A stretch of DNA of 64,000 nt from NCBI RefSeq assembly GCF_030867095.1, contig NC_081824.1:356268329-356332328 (forward strand), in the 5' to 3' direction. The notes beneath the pieces were generated by a model. That model was not told the origin of the DNA and did not search any database. It saw only the letters and a list, made by a program, of their open reading frames with translations. Of this stretch, positions 48,777 through 58,900 are shown in pieces; position 1 is the first letter of the stretch, and each line of letters begins with the position of its first letter. Position numbers and translations under genes: made by a program. This DNA is from Alligator mississippiensis. Taxonomy: Eukaryota > Chordata > Crocodylia > Alligatoridae.

Positions 48777-50917
48777 GGGGCACATCCAGATGAGTGTGCA
48801 GGTGCCTCTTGCCCTGTCTCAAATCCCTTTGAGGAGGGGCAAGAGGCACATGCAGGAATGAAAAAATGTTCCCTGCACTGCAAACTTGCAGCGTGGGGAG
48901 AAAATTAGACCCCTGGATATCCAAACAAAAACAAAACAAACAAAAACTGGGGGGAAAAACCAGGTAAGCAACCAGAGACTCTGTCCTCCAGAGACACTCT
49001 GACAGAGTGCCAGAGCATCTCTATGATTGGCCCTTTCCACGCTCCTGAAGCACGTTGCCTGCCTGTGCTGGGCAGGCAGCAGTGAAAGCTGCAATGATCT
49101 GGACCCAGCTTTTGCCAAGTAAGCAGGGGGTTGGGGAGCTGGAGGAGGGGGGAGGGGACCTCAGGAAGCTGGAGGCAGCAGGGGAATGCCTCTGTGGCTG
49201 TCTCCATCCCCCTGCTCCTTCCTCTGCTTGTCTCCAGTCTCTGGGGAGAAGGGGAAGGAGCAGAGAGCTGGAGGCAGCAAGGGAATGCCTCCAGGGCTGT
49301 CTCCAGCCCCCTGCTGCTTCCCCTGCTTGTCTCCAGCCTCCTGAGGCCTCCTGAGACCTCCTGAGGCTGGAGACAAGCAGGGGAAGGAGCAGGGAGCTGG
49401 AGATGATCCGGAAGCTGGAGACAACCCCCTGGAGATAAGCTGTAGTCTTCTGCTCTCTCCAGCCTCCTGCTCATTCTCTGCTACTGCTGGTGAGTGTGGG
49501 GGGAGGAGAGCAAGTGGGGAGCTGGGAGAATGAACAGAGGATGGGGGGAATAAATGGGGAACAGGGAAATAAATGGGGGGCAGGGGGAATGAATGGTGGA
49601 TGGGGAGAATGAATGGGGAGCAGGGGAATGAATGGGGAGTTGGGGGAAACAACAGGGGTGGGGGGAATGAGTCTCCTGTTCATTCTCCTATTCTTTCCAG
49701 GCTCCTGCTTGTTCTGCTGCTCATCTCTAGCCTCCAGAGGCTGGAGAAGAGCAGGGGAATGAGCAGGCAGCTGGAGACCAGCGGGGGTGTCAGGGGGAGC
49801 TGTCACCCCTGGGGGGCTGGGATCCTGCAGGCAGGGTAGTCCATGTGCTGTGTGGGAGGGGCTCTGCCCTATGGGGGGCAGGGGACAATTAGTGATGCAT
49901 AGTGGGTGCATGTGCACTCCCTGAGCATGGCGGTGCACCCCCTCAAAAAAGGTGCCACTGACCCTGTCGGTGGTGCCTGTAGGCGATTGCCACTTGCCAC
50001 TGCCAGTGGTGTCCTCAGGTAGTCAGCGATTGCCAGTGACCACTGCAGTCGCTGCCGGTGGTATCTGTTGGTGCTTGCTGCTCACCATCCCTCCCCCCAC
50101 TGCCGACAGTGCCGGTGACATCTGTGGGAGGTCCCCACTTATCACTGCCACCATGCTCCCACTGCTGCCAGCACCTCCATACCCTGCCAGCTGCCAGGGG
50201 CATACAGCATTCATGCAGGGGACCCACCCCTCCTAAGCAGCCCCCACATCCCTCCACACCCACCCACATCCTGCCACCCCACTTCCCACCCCCTCCTACA
50301 AACCCCACATCTCCCCATCACACACCCACCACGTGATAAGGAAATCCAAAGCAAACATTAAAACATATATATATTTAGGATTTATTTTATTATGATGCTA
50401 GAGACACTGATAGGCTTCCAAATTTCTTTAACATTGTAAATATAACAATAAAACATTGCCCATCTGATCAATCCCCCTTTCTCTCTCTTCTGTACTAATT
50501 GTGGAAGAATGTGAATTTGGGGGTATTTTAAAAAGTGAATTTGGGATGCTGCCTCAGCAGTGTAGCTGACACAAGGGGCTAGTGTCCCCAGATACCAATT
50601 GCCTGGCCCCCAGAAGCTCCTGAGATCAAGTAACCCTGAGCTGCTGGCCAGGGCAGGTTTTTGTACTGCTGGGGCCAGGACAGGGCAGCTTTTTATACTG
50701 CTGGGGCAGCACAAGTGCTGGCCCCAGGCTCTAGCTCCCCCTGGCTGCAGATCTGGGAGGAGCCAGGCAGGGTTACTTCACCCCAAGTGGCACAATTTGC
50801 TCCACAACAAAGTGCATTTCCGAGCATGTGCGCTGAGGCAAAAAGCCCCAGCTCAAATTTCTACCGCTTCTATTTGAGCTGCTGCCAGTGCACGTGCTTG
50901 CATGTGTGGATGCACCC
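48777..50917 (-). mobile_element. GC-rich TIR DNA transposon, family F copy 3
   Basis: Reverse orientation. The left edge GGGGCACATCCAGATGAGTG is the family's right terminus. The right edge, reversed GGGTGCATCCACACATGCAA, is its left terminus. Internal landmarks match copies 1 and 2 in reverse (ACCCCTGGATATCC at 48909, AACATTGCCCATCTGATCA, GCACAATTTGCTCC). The element of 2.14 kb carries a GGGGAATGAATGG minisatellite and CTCCAGCCTCC repeats. No coding function. Confidence 0.7.
49527..49672 (+). repeat. Minisatellite, units of about 17-20 bp
   Basis: Seven or so imperfect units of the form GGGGGAATGAATGGGGAGCA inside family F copy 3. Confidence 0.8.
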
Positions 50918-50945
50918 ACAAGGTTCTAGCACTATTTTTGAATTA

Positions 50946-51251
50946 TTATTTCTTTTAAGTTTCAAACATGGCATTGATCTAAATCTGGTCCACTTGATAG
51001 AAACAGTAGTAATCAGGCCTCTCTGCATTTATATTTTGAAAAGCTCTGGCATTATGTGACTGGATACAATGTAATAATTTAATTTTCAGGTATTTTGTTC
51101 CCAAATCTGATGTCTCTGAAAGAGAAAATTGACAAATGAACACATTTCACCTAGAGCAATGCAAATTAGCATGATTAAAGGCACTGCCCATAAAATTACT
51201 GTTTTCTTTTTAAAATAAAATGTAAAATCATATGGAACAGATTACCTAGGG
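50946..51251. other. Intergenic
   Basis: AT-rich DNA between repeats; nothing recognised. Confidence 0.4.
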
Positions 51252-51466
51252 CAGGGTGGCAACCTATGGTATACGTGCCACTAGTGTCTTGGGAAGCTTG
51301 TGTGTGTGACATGCAGAAGCCCAGAGGGAGGACAGGCAGTACAGTGGCAGATAGGGTAGGGAGCAGGCAACAGAGCAGCAGATCAGGCAAGGGAGATCAG
51401 AGTGGCACCAAGGGTGGGTGCAGGGTTAATTTGTGGCTCACCTGCCAAAAAGGTTGCTCTCAACTG
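51252..51466 (+). mobile_element. Short hAT-like element
   Basis: The left end CAGGGTGGCAACCTATGG and the reversed right end CAGTTGAGAGCAACCTTTTT are hAT-like. The interior (GCTTGTGTGTGTGACATGCAG, GGCAGATAGGGTAGG) parallels the element at 12343. No clear target duplication. Confidence 0.6.
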
Positions 51467-51504
51467 ATCTTTAGTTTTCTTTAGTTATGGGAAATATTTA
51501 AAAT

Positions 51505-51615
51505 ACAGCTAGACAAAGTTGTCTGGGACGGTTTAGACAGGAATGAACTTGCTTTGATCAGAGTGTTGAGCCAAATAACGTTTTGAGATCCTTCCCAGCC
51601 CAGTTTTTTTTTAAT
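51505..51615 (+). mobile_element. CR1 tail fragment
   Basis: GGGACGGTTTAGACAGGAATG...GAGATCCTTCCCAGCCC is a diverged CR1 3' tail. From 51616 to 52393 the DNA is AT-rich and unremarkable apart from a TG microsatellite at about 52331-52350. Confidence 0.6.
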
Positions 51616-52431
51616 ACTTCTATACAGCCATTCCTCTTTCAATAACATACATTTGATGGAAGTTTCCTTTTAAATTAAGAAATATGTAAATAACCTTTAT
51701 CATAAAAACCCACAAAGAACTAACAAATCCCCACCAAAATAAAGTAAGGATAGTCTCTATTTGTACTTCAGAAACATGAATAGAAAATAAATTACAATGG
51801 CGATAAACTGGCACCAAGTTTGTTCAACTAATTTTAAAACTGCCTGATATCAGATCAACAATTCCTATAATTAGTCCAGTAAACATTTATATGGTGGTTG
51901 TCTAAATTATCTGGAGGAATTAAAGAGCTTTCTTTGATTTGGCAGTGGTACACATCTCTGTGAAACCAAATTCAATAAGCTTGCTGCCTTTGTCAGATTC
52001 CTTAGCCTTGATCTGAAATATGATCTAGTGACAGCATGCTTACCTCACTCCTGAAGTTATTTTAAACAAGGCAAGCTTAGCATATTAGGAAAAATTATGG
52101 TACTTTCCTAAATTCTGTTACATGGCAACCAGCAAGGTAGTCTGTCAGGCCAAAACAAATAAAAAAAAATACAGAAGGCTGCTTTTGGGAATCCCCGGGT
52201 AGCAGGAGAGGGGAGCAATATTTCCTGTTTCTTTGGATCAAATGTTATTCAAATCTGTGGTGTGTAGTTAATAAACTTCTGGCCTAAATAAGAAACTAAA
52301 TGTCTAGTCTTGGTTAAGGGTAACTGGAGTGTGTGTGTGTTTGTGTGTGTGGATCTAATTAACCAGGAAAATTGTGCTTTGTACATGTTTATACCATATT
52401 TACTTGAATCCAAGATGAGGTTTTTTTCCTC

Positions 52432-54109
52432 ATTCTTTACCTCCGTTTTCTTGTGCAGGGCCCGGGACTTCCCCACCGTGTTTCAAGACGGACTCGAGGG
52501 GAATGCCTCAAGACCTAAGGTTGAGGAGGACTGGGTTAGAGTGCTTCTGGAGGGGCTGGACATGTTCAAGTCAGCAGGTCCAGATGCTCTCCACCCCAGG
52601 GTGTTGAGGGAGCTAACAGGGGTTATTGCTGGGCCCTTGGCATGGCTTTACGAGCGCTCGTGATGCTTGGGCCAGGTGCCAGATGATTGGAAGATAGCCA
52701 ATGTGGTCCCCATCTTTAAGAAAGGGAGGAGGGAGGACCCGGGCAACTATAGGCCTGTCAGTCTTATCTCAATCCTGGGGAAACTCTTTGAGAAGATCAT
52801 CAAGGAGCACATCTGTGATGGGCCGGCATCGGGGATGATGCTCAGGGGCAACCAGCGCAGTTTCATTAGGGGCAGGTCATGTCAGACCAACCTGATTGCC
52901 TTTTACGATCAGGTCACAAAAGCAGGTGTTGCCATGGATGTAGTCTTTTTAGACTTCTGCAAGGCCTTTGACACTGTCTCCCACCCCATCCTCATTAGAA
53001 AAACTAGGCGACTGTGGCACTGATGCCTACACAGTCAGATGGATTGCAAATTGGCTGAAGGGTCATACTTAGAGGGTGGTGGTGGACGGGTCATATTTGA
53101 CCTGGAGGGAAGTGGGCAGTGGAGTCCCCCAGGGCTCAGTCCTTGGGCTTGCACTGTTCAATTTCTTTATCAGTGATTTGGACTATGGAGTTAAAAGCAA
53201 CCTGTTTAAATTTGCTGATGATACCAAAATTTGGGGTGAGGTGGGCACGCTAGTAGGGAGGGAAAGACTGCAGCAAGACCTGGATAGGTTGCAGGGGTGG
53301 GCTAACAAAAACAAGATGCGTTTCAACACTGACAAGTGCAGGGTGCTGCACTTGGACAGTAGTAACCAGCAGCACGCTGATAAGATGGGAAACTCCCTTC
53401 TTGAGAACACGGAGGCAGAAAGGGATCTTGGAGTCATTATTGACTCCAAGATGAACATGGGACGACAATGCGAGGTCACGGTCAGCAGGGCTAACCGGAC
53501 CCTATCGTGCATCCACAGGTGCATGTCAAGTAGGGCCAAGGAGGTGATCCTCCCCCTCTACGCAACACTGGTAAGGCCACAGCTGGAGTACTGTGTCCAG
53601 TTCTGGGCACCCCACTTCAAGAGGGATGTGGACAACACTGAGAGGGTCCAGAGGGGGGCCACCCACATGATCCGGGGGCAGCAGGGCAGACCCTACAATG
53701 AGAGGCTACGGGACCTGGACCTGTTCAGCCTTCACAAGAGAAGGGTGAGGGGGGACCTTGTGACCATCTATAAATTCACTAGGGGGGACCAGAAGGGTCT
53801 TGGGGAGACCTTGTTTCCCCTAGCGGCCCCCGGGATAACAAGGAATAACAGCCACAAGTTGTTGGAGAGTAGGTTTAGATTAGACATCCGTAAGAACTAC
53901 TTCACTGTCAGGGCGGCTAGGATCTGGAACCAACTTCCAAGGGAAGTGATGCTGGCTTCTACCCCGGGGGTCTTTAAGAAGAGGCTTGATGCCTACCTGA
54001 CTGGGGTCATTTGAACCCAGTTTTCCTTCTGCCCAGGCAGGGGGTCAGACTTGAAGATCTACAAGGTCCCTTCTGACCCTACTTCTATGATTCTATGATG
54101 ATTCTATTA
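52432..54109 (+). mobile_element. CR1 LINE, 5'-truncated, nested in family T copy C
   Basis: A 1678-bp CR1 ending in TCTATGATTCTATGATGATTCTAT. TTCCTC occurs just before it (52426-52431) and just after it (54110-54115), a short target duplication. Sequence is clearly diverged from the CR1 copies at 26149 and 60613, so it is another subfamily. Confidence 0.85.
52445..54014 (+). pseudogene. CR1 ORF2 reverse transcriptase, broken
   Basis: Reverse transcriptase region (FKSAGPDALHPRVLREL, NYRPVSLISILGKLFEKI, VPQGSVLG, FADDTKIWG, PLEYC-type RPQLEYCVQFWAPHF, ending LDAYLTGVI). Breaks: a TGA at about 52661-52663, a one-base frameshift in the A run near 53000, and a TAG near 53070. The catalytic FADD remains. 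The N-terminal part and the endonuclease are lost by 5' truncation, so the copy is dead. Confidence 0.9.
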
Positions 54110-54828
54110 TTCCTCTAATCAACCTGAGGAAAAGTCCCCCTCATCTTGGATTCACATACAAAGCAGGGAAAAGTGGGGCAGACAGCTGCTGCAACTTTAG
54201 TTCTAGCCCTGAGCCTGGGTCAGGGCCAGAGTCAGACCCACAGCAGCCTCCTGTTCCCTGGTCCACTGGCCATCTGCAGTTTTTGCCTCCCTCTCTGTGC
54301 CCTCCCCACTCCCCTTATTGTCAGGTGCGGCTTAGGTCTGGCTCAGGCTGGGTTCCCATCCAGGCAGAGAACACATGGAAACTTTGTCCCCCACCTGGGT
54401 AGTCAGCAGTACCATCACTGCCACGTGGTCTGGAGAGGGCTGAGAATCCATGTGCTGTGCTCTGGGAGGTAACAGAACCCCAGTAGTATCTAACAGTGAA
54501 GGTGGGGAAAGGAGGAGAAGAGGCAGAGACTGCAGTGAGCAGGGGAGGAAGGGACAGGGACTGAGGAGAGCTAGGGATGGGGGTGGGATGCCACTGGCAG
54601 GGGGCAGGAAGGCTGTAGGGGGAAGAAGTGGCAGGGCAGAGAGCAAGGGGTGACCCCCTAGCCACCGCTTTTCCTGCTGTAGCAGTAGGAGGAGATGAAT
54701 CCATGACAACTCTCTGATAATTATACCTGGAAAATGTATAATAAATGTATATATTTTCATACATAGAATCTAATTATTGGAGGATTGTCTTAAATTCAGG
54801 GTCAACTAAGATTCAAGTAAATATGGTA

Positions 54829-55809
54829 TATCCCTTTTTTTTAAGCTCATCTTTTTTTTATTGCAAGTGAGCCCATGCATCAACACAGAACTTAACACCT
54901 AAACTGCTTCTGGCACCTGAGCTGGCTCATTTCAAGCTAATTTGGGTATTGCTACACAACACTGCAATTTTCAGTGTAGACATACCCTCATATAATTGTA
55001 TGACAGTAAAATATGGTTTGGTTTTGTTTTTTAATTAAAGTGTCTAGGCACTGCTGGAATAGTAATGAAGATTTAAAGACTGATGATGGCTAACAGAGTA
55101 AAGGTAATGCAAAACTGACTGTGAATGTGAAAAGTCTGGCTTGCAAGAGAAAGAACGAACATTTCATTTTTGTAGATTTGATCTCACTAACTGAAACACA
55201 GCAGGAGCTATGATGTGCACAGCAGCATACCACCATGCAGGCCATAAAGCAGGGATCAAATACATAGAAGGAAGGATGTTAGAAGGAGAAATTGGATCTA
55301 ATCTTGCTACAGGATGTATTATAATTTTTGCAAAAATCGTTAATTGGTAACTGTAGAAGCTCCCAATTTTCCAAAATCCATATATGTAAATATTTGTTGT
55401 AAAGTACTTTACTAACACAGATCTCATGTAGACAATGCCAGGATAAATTGCAGAAGCATATGATAAACTTAATTTATTATATGCCTTGAGTGCTTCAGCA
55501 TACCATAACAATATTCCCTTTTGTTTCTAAATGGGAAAATGTACACCCCTAAAATTAGGTTAGTCTCAAGTGTAGGACAGGCAATACTCAACTCTGAACT
55601 AGTGAAAGTCTGAAACTCTCATGGACTTTTGGGGTAGGAAAAGAGACTTGTTCATACTGGAAAGAGGTGATGTTTTTCTTAACCAGAGGTGTACAAGAAA
55701 TACTCCAATGTATCCATCTGGGATGACCTGTCTACCTCACTTGTACGTTTGTCACTCACAGATTAGCCAGCCTTTCCAAAATTATGTAGAAAAAGCTTTA
55801 TGCTATATG

Positions 55810-55813
<4 letters not shown>
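54829..55813. other. Intergenic
   Basis: AT-rich sequence with no recognised gene or repeat. Confidence 0.45.
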
Positions 55814-55846
<33 letters not shown>

Positions 55847-55876
55847 CTCTCTCACACACACGCACACACACACACT
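55814..55876 (+). repeat. Compound TC-CA microsatellite
   Basis: About 19 TC units (one interrupted by a G) followed by about 11 CA units (one CG). Confidence 0.95.
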
Positions 55877-56369
55877 CTTAAATAATAATTATTTGTATAT
55901 ATGCATCTAGATTGGGGTGGGCAAAATACAGCCTGTGGGCCAGATCCAGCCCACCAGCCTATTCTATCCAGCCCACAGGGCCTCTAAAAATTTTAGAAAA
56001 TTAATTTTTATCTGCCCCTGGCTGCCTGTCATCTTTGACAGGCAGCCAGCAGCAGCAGGACCAGTGGGAGCTTGTGGCTGAGCAGCAAGGCTGGCCCGGC
56101 TCCACCCCACCCCACCCCACCCTCATCCCCCAACTGGAAACCTCTGTGGCTTCTGTCCTCATGACCCTGGAGCGGTTCACTCCCTTCACTCCATCCAAGC
56201 GGAAAGTAAGGTAAGATTGGATGAAAGAAGTTGGGGGAATTGCTGTGAACAGCCTAGCAGCTGGGAGCCCCCTGGTGCTTCCCACGCCAGGCTGGAGCCA
56301 GAATGGGAAGCAGCAGGTGGGGGGAGGTTGGAGGGAAGTGGTTGCATTGGGGGGACATGAGGAGCAGTA

Positions 56370-56935
56370 GAGGCTGCAGGTAACAGCACAGCGGCAGGGG
56401 GCAGAGCTGCAGGGATCAGTGTGGGAAGTGGTGGTGGCTGCAGGGAGTGGCACGGGGAGCAGCTGAGGCCAAGGGGAGCAGCGTGAGAAGTGACAGAAGC
56501 ACAGTAAGTGGCACGGGCCATGGCGAGCAGCACTGGAATTGGCGGTGACTAAGTGGTACGGGCCATGGCTAGTGGCAGGGGCCACAGAGAGCAGTGCAGG
56601 AAATAGCAGGGGCCACAGGGAGCAGTGTGGGAAGCAGCAGGGCCTGTTGGGAGTGGCAGGAGCCACAGGGAATGGTGCAGTAAGTGGTGGGGGCTACAAG
56701 GAGCAGTGCAGTAAGTGGCAGGGACCTGCAGGGAGTGGTGGGAACCTTAGGGAATGGTGCAGTGAGTGGCAGGGGCCACAGGAAGCTGCAGGGGCCACAG
56801 GGAGTGGTGCGGGAAGTGGCAGGGGCTACAGAGAGTGGTAGGGCGAGTGGCAGGGGCCATGGAGAGTTGTGCAGTGAGTGGCAGGCAAGCATGTGGCAGG
56901 GAATGCAGGGAAACAGCAGTGGCAGGCAGGAGCAT
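56370..56935 (+). repeat. Minisatellite, units of about 30 bp
   Basis: About 18 imperfect units of the type GTGGCAGGGGCCACAGGGAGCAGTG occur in a row with small length changes. Open frames through the array (both strands) simply translate the repeat. Confidence 0.85.
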
Positions 56936-56964
56936 GGTGCAGGTGCCCTGAGACCAGCAGGGAC

Positions 56965-57075
56965 CAGCATTCCCTCTAAGCTGTGTGGTGTGTGTGGCTG
57001 CTCAGGCATGCCTGGCAGTGTGGCATGAGCATGCCTGTGCAACTGCACACACCACACAGCTTAGAGGGAATGCTG
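56965..57075. mobile_element. Palindromic hAT-type MITE, 111 bp, perfect TSD
   Basis: The arms are perfect for 30 bases from CAGCATTCCCTCTAAGCTG inward and continue imperfectly to about 48. GCAGGGAC flanks it exactly on both sides (56957-56964 and 57076-57083), an 8-bp target duplication as made by hAT transposases. It sits inside the hAT element and minisatellite at 55913-57730. Confidence 0.9.
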
Positions 57076-57730
57076 GCAGGGACCCAGGGTGCAGCAGCAG
57101 GAGTGCAGAGCCTGGGTGTGGGGCCTGGCTGGCTTCATCGCATGAGGCTCGCACACAGTCTGCTGGAGGTGCTTGCGATGGAGTCAGCAACCTGGCCCCG
57201 TCTCTTTCTGTCCCATCCCACCCACCATAAACCCCCCACCCTCCCACAGCCCCCACCCCAACCACATACCCTACACCCACCCACCATACCCACATCCCAC
57301 CACACACACACTCCCCAGCCACACCCCACCACATACATGCCCTTACTGCTCACACATAACATACAATAGGACTGTATTTTCAGCTCTTATGCAGTCACCT
57401 CTAGATACATTTCATAAATTGCATAAATCAGTACAAAAATATTTTTAAATAAATTAAAATAAATTATAGTAGATTTTTTATTTTTTGTATATAATTTGGG
57501 GTTTTTTCCAGTTTCAATATTGCAGCCCCCTTCCTCCCAAAAGGAGTACTTCCAGGGCAGGGAGAGGGACTTCTGGTGCCAAAGGTCAGGGGTTGGGAGC
57601 AGGACTTCCAGTCTCAATATGGTGACCGGGGGCGGGGCAACTGTCAAGGGGCAGGGCTACCCATGCAGCCCTCGACAGCTCCTCAAAACTCAGTAAGCAG
57701 CCCTCCACCCAAAATAATTGCCCACCCCTG

Positions 57731-58265
57731 ATCTAGTTATACGTAGATACATATGTATCTATGTACATCTAGATGTATATATGTGCATATGAGACTTGCC
57801 TCAACCTCTGTGACAGCAGGTTCCAGAACTAGGAGATGTGCATACATTGGCATGCTCCAAACTGGACATACATCAGTCATACTCCTCAGGCTTGTCCCTG
57901 ACGCCCACTCTTAAAGCCTCAGTCTCCAGTTGGCCTGAAGGCTCTGGGGACAAGCCTGGAACAGCCTTGCTCAGTAAGTTCCAGGTATGGAACATACCTG
58001 CTATGGCAGCACCTGATGTTCATTGATATCATAATACCCTCATTCAGAACTAGGCCTTTGGTGCCTCTCCCTCTTCTTAAAATGTGATGCAGGATGGTGC
58101 AATATAAAAGAAAAAAACAGCTGTAAACAGAACAATGGTGGCTGAGGTGTAGGCAAAGCCAGTTTTTCAAGTCTACTCTCCAAGTGGATAGTACCCAAAC
58201 AGATCATGTTGTAAGAAGGAAATGCTTGAGGCTGAGCAGAGGAGTCCTGTGGCAGAGGGGGACTA
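57731..58265. other. Intergenic
   Basis: Contains an ATAC/ATGTAT-rich low-complexity patch (57738-57790). Otherwise nothing recognised. Confidence 0.4.
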
Positions 58266-58450
58266 AGGCTAGGGACAGACATTCAAAAAGCCTGAGCCTG
58301 AATTGATTCAATTTTTGCAGGTTAGTTTAACCTGGCTAGGATAAATCAATTTTGTAACCAGACAGACATCCCGGAAATGCAGGCACATGCCTGCAGTGGC
58401 TCAAGTTAGAAGCTGGGGGATGCTAGAGCAGCCCTCCCTCCCTTTACAGG
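58266..58450 (-). mobile_element. End fragment of the foldback family
   Basis: GGCTAGGGACAGACATTCAA...GCCTGAATTGATTCAA...GCAGGTTAGTTTAACCT matches, base by base with scattered changes, the reversed right end of the element at 39386-41008. Only this end is present. Confidence 0.75.
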
Positions 58451-58639
58451 GTTGAGCTGAGGTGGGTGTTGCCAGGCCCCGGCAGGACATAGTGATTAGT
58501 GATGGGGTCCCAGCCCTCCTTGATAACAGAGCATTTATCAGCTGTTATCAGCATTTAACCTCCCAGAAAACAAAGACTTGCTTATTACAAGCTCTTAAAC
58601 AGCTTTTCCAAAGGAAAATGCATACCAGCCTCTGGCTTC

Positions 58640-58800
58640 TTTATTATTTATTCCTCCCAGGAAGAGCACACACCAACTACAGGTGCTTCTTCAGCCTAAT
58701 GAAGGGTTTTTAAATCCAAAAGCTTGCTAAGAATTTTTTTTTAACTATTTAGTTGGTCTAATAAAAGATATCAGATTTACCCAAAGAACCTCATCTGCCT
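58640..58800 (+). repeat. Unclassified interspersed repeat fragment
   Basis: CTTCAGCCTAATGAAGGG...AGTTGGTCTAATAAAAGATATCAGA...CCCAAAGAACC is a string I associate with a common reptile repeat of uncertain class. No coding. Confidence 0.45.
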
Positions 58801-58900
58801 TTTCCAAAGGAAGGAAAGCAGGGACATTACTATACTGAGCTGTTGATTACCTCCAAAAGTGAACACTGTCCTATCTGCCTGACATAGTATTAGCTCTCAT

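Larger units (their letters stand above)
52394..54826 (+). mobile_element. TA-flanked TIR element, family T copy C, split by CR1
   Basis: The ends CCATATTTACTTGAATCCAA and, reversed, CCATATTTACTTGAATCTTA are flanked by TA (52392-52393 and 54827-54828). The CR1 at 52432-54109 interrupts it. Without the CR1 and one 6-bp duplication the host is 749 bp, almost the length of copy A (752). The subterminal pair AAGATGAGG...CCTCATCTTGGATTC is retained on either side. Confidence 0.8.
55913..57730. mobile_element. Non-autonomous hAT element with minisatellite interior
   Basis: The left end TGGGGTGGGCAA and reversed right end CAGGGGTGGGCAA are typical hAT termini. The flanks ATCTAGAT (55905-55912) and ATCTAGTT (57731-57738) are an 8-bp target duplication with one change. 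The 1.8-kb interior is GC-rich and repetitive, with a nested palindromic MITE and a C-rich tract (57220-57350). No transposase. Confidence 0.8.

Noticed and set aside
55814..55876. TC/CA tract as a promoter element
   Set aside because: Simple compound microsatellite with no gene near it.
56001..56666. 221-codon minus-strand frame
   Set aside because: Translates the minisatellite of the hAT element (repeated CGPCHF/ATS units); no evidence of a protein.
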